Below are positions 41,606 through 51,756 of a stretch of DNA of 64,000 nucleotides, in pieces. Source of the stretch: Prevotella sp. Its GTDB lineage: Bacteria > Bacteroidota > Bacteroidia > Bacteroidales > Bacteroidaceae. A program made the position numbers and the translations under genes. The notes beneath the pieces are model-generated. The model was not told the DNA's origin, made no database searches, and saw nothing but the letters and a program-made list of their open reading frames with translations. The stretch lies in contig JAFZAH010000055.1 in NCBI GenBank assembly GCA_017548275.1, positions 1 to 64,000 on the forward strand. The letters run 5' to 3'. How positions within the stretch are numbered: the first letter of the stretch is position 1; every line of letters starts with the position of its first letter.

Positions 41606-44470
41606 CTAATACGGAGAGATATTGTTTAAGTTTTCCAACTGCAAGTCGGTCACTTTGTTTTGGAGTAACGGGAGGAGGGTGCTGAGCGGGTATGCGGCAG
41701 AGGGATGGAAAGCAGGGGAATGCATGTACTGGAGCACGGAGCGGTAGAAAGCCCTACCTTCGACATATTGTGAGGCCGCTTCGAGGTCGCTCATACAAAT
41801 GAGCAGTTTGCCCTTGCCCACGGCAAACTCCATGAGCAGGGCGAGGTGGTGGTTACGCTCCACGTTGTCGATGACCTGCACCATGGGGCGGTATGTGGCG
41901 GGGAGGTTGTCGAGGATGAGCGGCGTGCTGTTTTTGATGACAGGCCACCACTGCCAATCAGTGTGCATCGCTGTGGGGAAATGGCGGAACACTGCATGAG
42001 CGGGGTTGGTCAGGATGCCAAGCGTGCCGGGAGAAACGGGTTTGTTGTTGCCCTCGCAGATGGTCTTAAACATCCGGTAATTCCAGTAGTCTGTGGTGAA
42101 AAGGCTGCCCACCGTGTTGCCGGCAAAGAGCGTGCTGTCGGGCATGAGGAGCACAGATGCGCCCTGTTCCAGTCGTTTGGCTGTGTCGTCGGAGATTTGC
42201 CGTGTGACGATGATTTCTTGTTTCAGACGCTCAATGTCCGCATCATCACGATAGATCCAGAGACGGTAACGGTTATACGATATCGACCCCATTTTCAGTT
42301 TCAGGGTCACCTCTGCAGCATCGGCATCTCCCAGAACCCTTGCCGCGGGAATCTCAATTACGCCTGCATCAATCAGCCCCAGAGAGTCTGCCGTAAGGGT
42401 GATGCTGCCACTATCGAGACGTTTACCGTCAGTGTGCTCCAACGTCCATTCCAACACCTGGTTTTTCAACGACTCACCCGAATAATTGGCGATTTGCACC
42501 TCTGCCTGGATGGTCTCATCATGCGCATAGCAGTATTTCGGGGCTTTGAGCAAGGACACGACTGGCGAACAGAAGCCCTTCCACCCCTCTTGATGCTCTT
42601 TGTCAAACATGGGTTTTTCGTCCATCATCGCGTCAAGCATGCCCACATAGGCGCTGCCCTGCCCGGGATAATCCTGAAGGTCGAGCAATTGGAATCCCGC
42701 CATGTCGGGGGTGCGCAAATCCATCTCCACGTCGGCTTTGTAGAGTTCATAACTCCATGCGCCCGATGCGAGGTGGAAATCATACGCCTGGTCTGCCATG
42801 CCCGCTTTTTCCAGACGTTGGCGAAACACCTCCATGTTGTAGGGGTAGAGCACCCCCGTGTATTTTTTTATCTCATCGTAGGAGGGATAGGTCTGAAACT
42901 GTGCCGTCTCGTGACTAATGACGGGGACGGAAGAACGGATGCACCCCTCCTCGAACGTGCGGTCGAGCGACGGATGGAAATGATTGATAACCCCTCCCTC
43001 GAAAGCGTCGGCAAAAGAAAACGAGCCGCATGTGTGGGTATCATAACTGCCCCACGCCTCGCCTCCCACACGGCAGGTGGTAAAATAGTCCATGCCGGGT
43101 TTCACACCCTGATATCCGAGGTAATAGTTGGAACCGAAAGTAAACAGTTTGTCGGGTGCCATCTGACGGAATGCCTCCACAAACTCGCCCATGCGTTCGA
43201 TGGAACCCCACAACTCGTTGCCGAGGGCGAACATCACGAATGAGGGGTGGTGGCTGTATGCGCGGAAAATGGCCTCGCCCTCTGCGCGCAGATAGGTCAT
43301 CAACCGCGTGTCATCGGCTTTGAAATCGCCCCAAAACGGGAGTTCGGGTTGCAGGTAGATGCCCAATTCGTCTGCCGCCTCGAAAGCAGCCTCTGGCGGA
43401 CACCACGAATGGAACCGCACATGGTTGATGCCATATTCAGCACATTTGCCAAGATAGTCGAGCCACGCCTGCCGGCTCATCGGCACATGAGCGTCAAGGG
43501 GGAAGACACAAGCGTCGTGCTTTCCGCGGAGAAAAGTCTTCACGCCATTGACATAGAAATGGCGGTCTCGCGCTTCCATGCGGCACAATCCGAAATCCTT
43601 CTCCACACGGTCGCCGTCCATGACCTCGACCACCAGACGGTAGTATTCGCGACTGAACTCACTCCAATGACGTGCGTCTGCACCCAAATCCACCGTCACG
43701 CTCACCTCGGCGCCGTCGGCCGTACTGACATATCCTGTCTTGGCAGGCCAGATGTCGCGGCTAACAATCATGCCGTTCCATCCTTGCGGCACGGCATTCA
43801 CACGCAGACAAGTCTTCTTTCGGATATTGCCTTGGAGAGAGATGATGGCCGACACACTGTTCTTCTCCGGGTCGGTGGTAACAATCACATCATTGATGCT
43901 CAACGACTTAGGCGCAGCCTCCAGACAGATACGTCCGATTATTCCGTTCCAGTTGGTCTGCGTGTCCTCGGTGTAGGCATGACTGCTGCCGAGCAACTGT
44001 GGCGGCACACTCTCGCCGTTATCGACCATGATGTCGAGGGTGTGTACGCCCGGTTTCAGCCATTGTGTTAGGTCATAGACCTGAGCCACGGAGATGCGGT
44101 CGTTCGTCCCTGCTTTTCTGCCGTCAACATATACCTCGGCAGGTTTGGTCCGTTCTAAGAGGAGGGTCACCCGCTTGTCTTTCCACTGTTTCGGGATAGT
44201 CACCTCACGACGATACCACGCCCTCCCTATGTAAGAAAAAAGGCGCGACAGATGAGTCGTCTCATCTTTCTTCACAAGGGGGTCGCCTTTGCGGTTGGTG
44301 TCAGTAGTGCCTGGCAGCGTGACGGTCTCGGCCAGAGGCGTTTGGGGTGTCATGTTGCCGTCGCGGTCAAGCGCAAAAAGCCATTGCCCGGCAAGGTCAA
44401 TGGTCTCTCTTTGCGCCGACAAAGCCCCTGCCATGAATAACACGGCAGACAAGAGGAACAATCGTTTCAT
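41606..44470 (-). CDS. secreted glycoside hydrolase family 2 enzyme
   Basis: 954 residues. Signal peptide MKRLFLLSAVLFMAGALSAQ. A jelly-roll sugar-binding domain (about 25-185), an immunoglobulin-like domain (about 190-295) and a TIM barrel (about 300-620) follow the GH2 order. The general acid/base is Glu419 (FALGNELWG) and the nucleophile Glu521 (VISHETAQFQ). The C-terminal 300 residues are extra beta domains. It cleaves a beta-linked galactoside, glucuronide or mannoside in the periplasm; sequence alone does not decide. No SusC/D pair is near, so it is an isolated polysaccharide enzyme. Confidence 0.9.
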   Translation of the reverse strand: MKRLFLLSAVLFMAGALSAQRETIDLAGQWLFALDRDGNMTPQTPLAETVTLPGTTDTNRKGDPLVKKDETTHLSRLFSYIGRAWYRREVTIPKQWKDKRVTLLLERTKPAEVYVDGRKAGTNDRISVAQVYDLTQWLKPGVHTLDIMVDNGESVPPQLLGSSHAYTEDTQTNWNGIIGRICLEAAPKSLSINDVIVTTDPEKNSVSAIISLQGNIRKKTCLRVNAVPQGWNGMIVSRDIWPAKTGYVSTADGAEVSVTVDLGADARHWSEFSREYYRLVVEVMDGDRVEKDFGLCRMEARDRHFYVNGVKTFLRGKHDACVFPLDAHVPMSRQAWLDYLGKCAEYGINHVRFHSWCPPEAAFEAADELGIYLQPELPFWGDFKADDTRLMTYLRAEGEAIFRAYSHHPSFVMFALGNELWGSIERMGEFVEAFRQMAPDKLFTFGSNYYLGYQGVKPGMDYFTTCRVGGEAWGSYDTHTCGSFSFADAFEGGVINHFHPSLDRTFEEGCIRSSVPVISHETAQFQTYPSYDEIKKYTGVLYPYNMEVFRQRLEKAGMADQAYDFHLASGAWSYELYKADVEMDLRTPDMAGFQLLDLQDYPGQGSAYVGMLDAMMDEKPMFDKEHQEGWKGFCSPVVSLLKAPKYCYAHDETIQAEVQIANYSGESLKNQVLEWTLEHTDGKRLDSGSITLTADSLGLIDAGVIEIPAARVLGDADAAEVTLKLKMGSISYNRYRLWIYRDDADIERLKQEIIVTRQISDDTAKRLEQGASVLLMPDSTLFAGNTVGSLFTTDYWNYRMFKTICEGNNKPVSPGTLGILTNPAHAVFRHFPTAMHTDWQWWPVIKNSTPLILDNLPATYRPMVQVIDNVERNHHLALLMEFAVGKGKLLICMSDLEAASQYVEGRAFYRSVLQYMHSPAFHPSAAYPLSTLLPLLQNKVTDLQLENLNNISPY

Positions 44471-44539
44471 TTTAGGGAGGTTAAGGGGGAGATAAAGAGA
44501 AGCGAAAGGAAGTCAAAGGGAAATTAAAGGAACATTGCC

Positions 44540-44902
44540 CTAATTGACAAATTCTACATTTCCTTTCAAGGCATCTTGAACCTCTGTTTTCAACGAGTCT
44601 TCAATCTCTTCCTTTCTGATATCCCAGTCCACATCGTAGTCGCTGCCCTCGTCGATGACCACCACGTCGTAGACCACTTCCTGGCCGTTGAGGCGTCCTT
44701 TGAGCACACCGTTGTATTTCTCATCTACTTTCTGGCCGAGGTCAAACGAGATTACTTCCAGGTTTTTGCCTTCGCCTTTCTCGTAATTCACCATTTCTTT
44801 CTTCACTTTCTCTGCCAACTCATCTTCTGTAATGTTTTTACAGGAATTGAACATCACCGCTGCTGATACGGCAAACACGAATACTAAAACGACTTTTTTC
44901 AT
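44540..44902 (-). CDS. small lipoprotein of unknown function
   Basis: 120 residues. Signal peptide with lipobox (AAVMFNSCKN, lipidated Cys21). The mature part is acidic and basic in blocks and predicted to mix a helix (EDELAEKVKKEMVNYEKG) with strands (EVVYDVVVIDEGSDYDVDW). No family recognised. It follows the next gene on the same strand by 12 bp, so they likely share a transcript from the promoter at 46063. Confidence 0.7.
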   Translation of the reverse strand: MKKVVLVFVFAVSAAVMFNSCKNITEDELAEKVKKEMVNYEKGEGKNLEVISFDLGQKVDEKYNGVLKGRLNGQEVVYDVVVIDEGSDYDVDWDIRKEEIEDSLKTEVQDALKGNVEFVN

Positions 44903-44914
44903 AAGTATGTAAGT

Positions 44915-45994
44915 TTAATTAAGTTTTTTCCATTGCAGGTTTATATCCGCCGGAACACCCAATGACTCTATGATTTCCTTTCCCTGTGCCACAGAGATAT
45001 TTTTCCCGTCAAGGAAATAAGTTTTTCCGCCGAAACGGTCCTGAACGTGATCCCATCCCTGATAGATTCTGAAATAAGTCTTGGGGCTGCTTTCCTCCAA
45101 AAAGACATAATCGCTCGACAGACACTGCACTCCGCAACTGCCGGAACTGCAGACGGCATCTTTATAGAAACTCAGTTGTCGTTTTCCGTCTTGTCCGCCC
45201 AGCAAGTCAAGCGTCAACCTGACAGAGAACGCCGCCATATACTTTCCGTCATCAGACTGCAGCAATAATTCGGGTGCTCCATCCACATCAATGTCCAGCA
45301 TGGTGTATTGCGTAAAAGGATGTTCATTCTCGACGGGATATTCCGCTTTGAAGGTGCCCTCATACATATACATCCTGTCAATTTCGGTCTTGGGATTCAC
45401 GGGACTCATGCCGTCCCAGCCATAGGTATGTTTGATGGTGGTGTAACCATAAAACTCCTCAATACTGAGATTTTTGCCTATTTGCGGCAGGAAGACCCGA
45501 TAGCGGTATCCCGGGAAGGAGGGTTCAAACAGATTAGACAGGCTCTTATCCGGGGTCATGGTCTGCGTCTTGGGGTCATAGTCGTAGAAACAGAGCACCA
45601 CCCGTTCCGAAGGAGTCATGCGGTAAAAAGTGACAGCAAACAAGCTGTGTCCGTTCTGCCGGCGCCATACGCAGGTGGTCATACCCTCGTCGGACTCCGC
45701 ATCGGGGTCATCCTCCGCATAAGTCATAAAGCCGTTTTTGATGTCAACTACCTTGTCAGTGTTATCGTATTTGGCTTTCGACTTGGAGAATTTCATCAGT
45801 TCGCCCCCTGAATACGTGGGCCACGCCTGTTGGAACGCGCTGGTCAGTTGCAAGATATTTGGTGCCTTGCCGCCGTTTTTCACTTTGATGCTTTTCGTTT
45901 CCCATCCGTCGGCGATGGGGTCGAGCGACATGGTCCGCTGCGCTTGCACGGTGGTACAAATCAATGCCAAAAGAAAGAAAACAGACTTTTTCAT
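44915..45994 (-). CDS. secreted protein of unknown function
   Basis: 359 residues from ATG 45994, where the signal peptide MKKSVFFLLALICTTVQA begins; a start at 46042 would place a stretch of aromatic residues in front of it. The mature protein is beta-rich and contains TMLDIDVDGAPELLLQSDDG, an FG-GAP/EF-like calcium loop pattern (DxDxDGxPEL). No domain can be named with confidence. It is co-transcribed with the small lipoprotein downstream. Confidence 0.7.
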   Translation of the reverse strand: MKKSVFFLLALICTTVQAQRTMSLDPIADGWETKSIKVKNGGKAPNILQLTSAFQQAWPTYSGGELMKFSKSKAKYDNTDKVVDIKNGFMTYAEDDPDAESDEGMTTCVWRRQNGHSLFAVTFYRMTPSERVVLCFYDYDPKTQTMTPDKSLSNLFEPSFPGYRYRVFLPQIGKNLSIEEFYGYTTIKHTYGWDGMSPVNPKTEIDRMYMYEGTFKAEYPVENEHPFTQYTMLDIDVDGAPELLLQSDDGKYMAAFSVRLTLDLLGGQDGKRQLSFYKDAVCSSGSCGVQCLSSDYVFLEESSPKTYFRIYQGWDHVQDRFGGKTYFLDGKNISVAQGKEIIESLGVPADINLQWKKLN

Positions 45995-46062
45995 AATCAG
46001 TAGGATGAAATAATAAACATAGATGTATCCGGATGAGAACACACCATATTCCCATCATGCTG

Positions 46063-46070
46063 CAAAGATA
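46063..46070 (-). promoter_or_regulatory. promoter of the secreted protein/lipoprotein pair
   Basis: CAAAGATA on the plus strand is TATCTTTG on the minus strand, 68 bp before ATG 45994. Confidence 0.6.
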
Positions 46071-46129
46071 GCATTTTTTTTTAATAACGCCATACCTTCA
46101 TAATAAAAATGAAAAAACCGAATTTTCGT

Positions 46130-46160
46130 TTTGTATTTTGCTGATTTTGATGTACCTTTG
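46130..46160 (+). promoter_or_regulatory. enolase promoter
   Basis: TTTG at 46130-46133, 19 bp, then TACCTTTG at 46153-46160: a perfect -33/-7 pair, as expected for a highly expressed gene. Confidence 0.85.
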
Positions 46161-46186
46161 CAGCCGGTAAATCAGCAATGTTTTAA

Positions 46187-47518
<1,332 letters not shown>

Positions 47519-47523
47519 AAAAA

Positions 47524-47560
47524 GCCTCACCCCCGACCCCTCTCCAAGGGGAAAGGGGAG
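47524..47560 (+). repeat. degenerate GC palindromic repeat after eno
   Basis: CCTCACCCCCGACCCCTCTCC followed by AAGGGGAAAGGGGAG, a variant of the family seen inside the ketosynthase at 19972. Confidence 0.65.
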
Positions 47561-47582
47561 TGGTTACTTGAGAAATTGTGTT

Positions 47583-47611
47583 AGAGACGCCAACGAATCG
47601 CTGGCGTCTCT
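47583..47611 (+). terminator. hairpin after eno
   Basis: Perfect 10-bp stem AGAGACGCCA/TGGCGTCTCT with a 9-nt loop. No long T-run. Confidence 0.6.
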
Positions 47612-47665
47612 ACTCGTTCAGGCGGATTTGTAATGTGAAAGAAACGGATTAAAAATCCTTATATT

Positions 47666-47698
47666 CGATGCGGCTGGATTTGCAATCCTGCCGCATCG
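47666..47698. other. second strong hairpin between eno and the next promoter
   Basis: CGATGCGGCTGGAT pairs with ATCCTGCCGCATCG (13 of 14 positions) around a 5-nt loop, just upstream of the -7 box at 47713. It may be an extra terminator or a regulator site. Confidence 0.55.
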
Positions 47699-47712
47699 AG
47701 TTGCCGAAATAT

Positions 47713-47720
47713 TATATTTG
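47713..47720 (+). promoter_or_regulatory. promoter of the pseudouridine synthase gene
   Basis: TATATTTG matches TAnnTTTG, 16 bp before the ATG at 47737. Confidence 0.55.
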
Positions 47721-47736
47721 AGACCATTTAATTGGC

Positions 47737-49362
47737 ATGTCTATGACTCTTAACTGCCCCTTCTATGTGGAACCATCGCTGGCGGAAGACCCGCTGATGA
47801 GGGAGGCCGTGGCGCAAACGAAAACGAAGATAGCCGCCCATGAGGAATGGCAAGAGGAGGTGGCAAAAGGCAAGATGTTTGGCGTGCTGGTGACATGCGA
47901 CGCAGAAGGACAGATACATCATTTGTCGGCCTACTCCGGACAGATCGGGGGCAGAGCAGACTGGGAGGGGTTTGTGCCGGCGGTGTTCGATTACTTGCAG
48001 CCCGACGGATATTTCTGCGTGCATGAGCAGGAAATCAGCGACATCAATCATCACATCGAAACGTTGCTGCACGACGACGCGTATTTGTCGGCACTCCGTC
48101 AACAACAAGAGGCTGAAGTGCGTTATGCCAAAGAGACCTGCGCTTTTCAGGAAGAGATGCGGAAAGCCAAGCAGCGGCGTGATGAGCGACGCCCTACTGC
48201 CACGCCCGACGAGACGGCTGCGATGATACGTGAGAGCCAATGGATGAAAGCCGAATTGAAACGGATGAAGCGCCGACAGCAGGCAGAAGCGGCCCCATTG
48301 GTACAACGCGTCACTGAAACAGAAGAAACGGTTTTTCGCCTGAAAAGAGAGCGAAAACGACTATCTGACGACCTGCAGCGGTGGCTCTTCTCACATTTCG
48401 TGATGCGCAACGCACGCGGTGAGGAGCGTGACCTGCTTGACATCTTCTCTCCCACCCCACAAGGTATCCCGCCATCGGGAGCCGGTGAATGCTGCGCGCC
48501 CAAACTGTTGCAATACGCGTTTCTTCACAATTTGCAACCCCTTCGCATCGCGGAGTTCTGGCAGGGAGCATCGCCTGTAGGTGAGATACGCCAACACGAC
48601 GCTTTCTATCCTGCGTGTCGCGGGAAATGCCTGCCCATATTGCGTTTTATGTTGCAGGGATTGGATGTGGAGCCCAATCCGCTGGAACAACCGACACAGC
48701 AACCGCTTGAAATCGTGTATGAGGACCGTTTGTTCGTTGTCGTCAACAAACCGGCGGGGATGCTTGCCGTACCCGGGAAATCTGCCCGCGAGTCTGTCTA
48801 TAGTATCGTGCGCAACCGCTATCCCGAGGCAGAGGGACCTATGATTGTACATCGGCTTGACATGGCGACATCGGGACTGATGATTGTGGCAAAGACCACT
48901 TGGGCGTATCATCAACTGCAACGGCAATTTGAGCAGCGAACCGTCAAAAAACGCTATATAGCCCTGCTCTCCGGCGATATCAGCCGACGGGTGGCGGAGT
49001 ACGGCACCATCTGTCTGCCATTGCGTCCCGACATCAATGACCGTCCGCGGCAAATCGTTGACCATGAACACGGCAAGGAAGCCGTCACCGACTACGAGAT
49101 AATCGGCACGGAAAAGGGACATACCCGCATCGCCCTCTATCCACACACGGGCCGCACACATCAATTGCGTGTGCATTGCGCCCACCCCGAGGGTCTCAAC
49201 TGCCCCATCCTCGGCGACGCACTCTACGGCACACCCTCCGACCGGCTATACCTCCACGCCGAATCGCTCACCTTCATACATCCAGAGACCGGAGAGGAGA
49301 TGAAGGTTGAAGGAAGAGCCAAAACAGCCCCCTCCCTGACCCTCCCCGAGGGGAGGGCATGA
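47737..49362 (+). CDS. RluA-family pseudouridine synthase with long N-terminal extension
   Basis: 541 residues, about twice the size of RluA. The catalytic domain occupies about 320-530: FVVVNKPAGMLAVPG, then HRLDMATSGLM with catalytic Asp375, and PHTGRTHQLRVH near 470. The first 300 residues are specific to Bacteroidetes members: a small folded part (GKMFGVLVTCDAEGQIHHLS), then a charged coiled coil (about 120-215), then a domain with CCAPKLLQYAFLH. It isomerises uridines in rRNA or tRNA; the extension may bind RNA. The end, PSLTLPEGRA and its stop, is read from the GC palindromic repeat. Confidence 0.9.
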   Translation: MSMTLNCPFYVEPSLAEDPLMREAVAQTKTKIAAHEEWQEEVAKGKMFGVLVTCDAEGQIHHLSAYSGQIGGRADWEGFVPAVFDYLQPDGYFCVHEQEISDINHHIETLLHDDAYLSALRQQQEAEVRYAKETCAFQEEMRKAKQRRDERRPTATPDETAAMIRESQWMKAELKRMKRRQQAEAAPLVQRVTETEETVFRLKRERKRLSDDLQRWLFSHFVMRNARGEERDLLDIFSPTPQGIPPSGAGECCAPKLLQYAFLHNLQPLRIAEFWQGASPVGEIRQHDAFYPACRGKCLPILRFMLQGLDVEPNPLEQPTQQPLEIVYEDRLFVVVNKPAGMLAVPGKSARESVYSIVRNRYPEAEGPMIVHRLDMATSGLMIVAKTTWAYHQLQRQFEQRTVKKRYIALLSGDISRRVAEYGTICLPLRPDINDRPRQIVDHEHGKEAVTDYEIIGTEKGHTRIALYPHTGRTHQLRVHCAHPEGLNCPILGDALYGTPSDRLYLHAESLTFIHPETGEEMKVEGRAKTAPSLTLPEGRA

Positions 49363-49375
49363 TTAGCACACTATT
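49331..49375 (+). repeat. GC palindromic repeat encoding the C-terminus of the pseudouridine synthase
   Basis: CCCTCCCCGAGGGGAGGG then CATGATTAGCACACTATTG. The TGA within this block is the stop codon. Confidence 0.85.
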
Positions 49376-49540
49376 GTCCTTTATTTCCACACACGTATTT
49401 CCACACACGGCCAAGGTTTGAGTAGGGTCGTTAAGGACTTTAAGGCCTTAAAGACCTTTCACCTCGATTAGAGAGAGGCAAGAGATTACTCCGCCCCCCA
49501 CGACCAGAACCCTAAACACTAAACCCTCTACCCTAAACCA

Positions 49541-49573
49541 AAATAAAGACGCCACATTGTGACGTCTTTATTT
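49541..49573. terminator. bidirectional terminator
   Basis: AAATAAAGACG and CGTCTTTATTT are exact complements separated by 11 nt, with A/T tails on both sides, between the converging pseudouridine synthase and S46 peptidase genes. Confidence 0.8.
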
Positions 49574-49593
49574 CTATCGGGAGGGTTGGGTGT

Positions 49594-51714
49594 TTATTTT
49601 GCTCCAATCTCGCGGAGGAGGCGGTCGGCGTGACCCCAACGGTCCATCATGAAGAGGACGAAGCGGATATCCACACCGATGCAACGGGCGAGTTTCTTGT
49701 CGAAGAATATGTCGGAAGAGAGACTGTCCCAGTTGCCGTCGAAAGCCAGTCCGATGAGTTGTCCCTTACCGTCGAACATCGGCGAGCCACTGTTGCCGCC
49801 TGTGATGTCGTTATTGGTGAGGAAGCAGAGGTTCATCGTGCCGGTTGTGGAGTCGGCATAAGGTCCGTACTCCTTCGACGAGAGCAGTTCGTGCATAATC
49901 GGCTCAGCGAAATAATCGTGATTGGGGTCGGTGGTGCTCTTCATCTTCTTGACGAGACTCTCAGGCGTGGTGTAATAGCCCGACTGAGTGCCGCCCAACT
50001 CATAACCGCCCACCTGTCCGTAACTCAGACGCATGGTGAAGTTGGCGTCGCTATAGTGGGGCATATCCTGCTCCATGCGCAGCACAGCGGCACAGAGCAA
50101 CCGCTCTTGTTCTTCGATGACCTCGGAAGACTCTTGCAGCACTTCGCGCAGGTTCCAGATAATCTCGTATAAGCCTATACCGAACTCGAAACCGGGGTCT
50201 TTCTTGATGATTTTTTCATCGTTGAAATAAATCTTTTTCCCTTTCTTCATGAAGTCCGACTTCTTATAGAGGTAGTTGACGTATGCCGTATAGTCATTGC
50301 CGAACTTGTCGTTTATGGTTTTGTAGAATGAAGGCAGGTATTTCGTATCGACATGCTCGGCATAGTTCTTGAGCATGGCTGCGAGCACCTCTTTGTCGAG
50401 AGCCTCATCCCACTCGTCGCTGTTGTCCTTGAACTGAATGTACTGTTTCTCGGGCTTATCCTCGGGTCCCTGCACCTCCGCTCCGTTGATGATTTTCCGA
50501 GCCCGAGATGAGAATTCGCTGGTGGTCCATAGCGACTCATATAAATAATAGAACGCACGCATGTGGTTGAATTGTGCGGCATATGCCTTGCGCAGTTTTT
50601 CGAAATCGAGTTCACCCTTGAGGTATCCAGTGGAATCCTGCCACTGACGGATGCTTTGCTCGAACCGTTCCTTCTGTGCGATGATACCGATGGAGTCGAT
50701 ACACTTGTTCATACCCATGGAGTTCTTCCAATAGTTGGCACTCTGCGCATATTTCGAGTCGTACTTGATGCGCACGGCCTCAGAAGCATCCATGTGTCGG
50801 CGCATAATCTCCTGTTTCACGCCACGCACCTGCACTCGCACGGTATTCTCGCCGTCGCGCATGTTCTTGATGCCGTATGAGGACAGATAACGCTCGGTGC
50901 TGCCCGGGTATCCGATGGTCATGGCAAAGTCGCCGTCCTTATAACCTTGGAGCGACACGGGAGCCCAGTATTTGGGATGATAAGGCACATTGTCCTTGCT
51001 GTAAGCGGCAGGGCCGTTGGTCTTCGGGTCGGCATAAATGCGGAAGACGGAGAAGTCGCAGGTCTGACGGGGCCACATCCAGTTGTCGGTGTCGCCGCCA
51101 AACTTACCCATCGACTTAGGAATGGTGAACACCAGTCTGAGGTCAGTGAAATCCTGATAGGTAGTGGCGAAGAAACTGTTGCCCTCATAGAAGGGGTCGA
51201 TGCTGACATGATAAGTGGTATCGATAAGTTTGGCCGCATCGGTCATGGCATGTTGCAGCGAGTCGATGAGCGACTCACGGCCCTCACTGTTGAGTTCATA
51301 ATACCCGAGGGCTTTCACCTGATCGGTGATTTCCTTTTGGTCAATCATGAAACTGACGAACATGTCCTCGTTGGGCAGTTCCTCGTCATAACTCTTGGCA
51401 TAGAATCCGTTGAGCATATAGTCGTGCTCGACGGTGGAATGGCTGCGGATGGCATCGAATCCGCAATGGTGGTTGGTGAAGACCAGTCCGTCGGGCGAAA
51501 CCACCACACCAGTGCAATAACCGCTGAAGTTGACCACGGCGTTTTTGATGGCTCTGTCGCCATAATACAGCCCCTCGTAAGGCATCATGAAACCCTCTGC
51601 CTGCATCTGTGCATAAACAGCGGGGGGGAGGTTGTAGAGGGTCCACATGCCCTCATCAGCACGGGCCTGTGTCAGGCACAGCATGCTGGCAATAATAAGA
51701 AGTGTTTTTTTCAT
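49594..51714 (-). CDS. S46-family dipeptidyl-peptidase, DPP7-like
   Basis: 706 residues. Signal peptide MKKTLLIIASMLCLTQARA. The chymotrypsin-like N-terminal half has the catalytic His in FTNHHCGFDAI; GGDTDNWMWPRQTCDFSVFR carries the Asp; the Ser is in TGGNSGSPMF. Eighteen residues after the Ser the sequence is Gly (AFDGNWDS), the position that is Arg in Asp/Glu-specific DPP11, so a hydrophobic-P1 DPP7-type specificity is expected. It releases dipeptides in the periplasm, supporting peptide-based growth of anaerobes. It follows the flippase gene by 42 bp. Confidence 0.92.
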   Translation of the reverse strand: MKKTLLIIASMLCLTQARADEGMWTLYNLPPAVYAQMQAEGFMMPYEGLYYGDRAIKNAVVNFSGYCTGVVVSPDGLVFTNHHCGFDAIRSHSTVEHDYMLNGFYAKSYDEELPNEDMFVSFMIDQKEITDQVKALGYYELNSEGRESLIDSLQHAMTDAAKLIDTTYHVSIDPFYEGNSFFATTYQDFTDLRLVFTIPKSMGKFGGDTDNWMWPRQTCDFSVFRIYADPKTNGPAAYSKDNVPYHPKYWAPVSLQGYKDGDFAMTIGYPGSTERYLSSYGIKNMRDGENTVRVQVRGVKQEIMRRHMDASEAVRIKYDSKYAQSANYWKNSMGMNKCIDSIGIIAQKERFEQSIRQWQDSTGYLKGELDFEKLRKAYAAQFNHMRAFYYLYESLWTTSEFSSRARKIINGAEVQGPEDKPEKQYIQFKDNSDEWDEALDKEVLAAMLKNYAEHVDTKYLPSFYKTINDKFGNDYTAYVNYLYKKSDFMKKGKKIYFNDEKIIKKDPGFEFGIGLYEIIWNLREVLQESSEVIEEQERLLCAAVLRMEQDMPHYSDANFTMRLSYGQVGGYELGGTQSGYYTTPESLVKKMKSTTDPNHDYFAEPIMHELLSSKEYGPYADSTTGTMNLCFLTNNDITGGNSGSPMFDGKGQLIGLAFDGNWDSLSSDIFFDKKLARCIGVDIRFVLFMMDRWGHADRLLREIGAK

Positions 51715-51756
51715 ATCATTTATAGATTTGAGATTTGTATAAACAAAGAGGGGATA

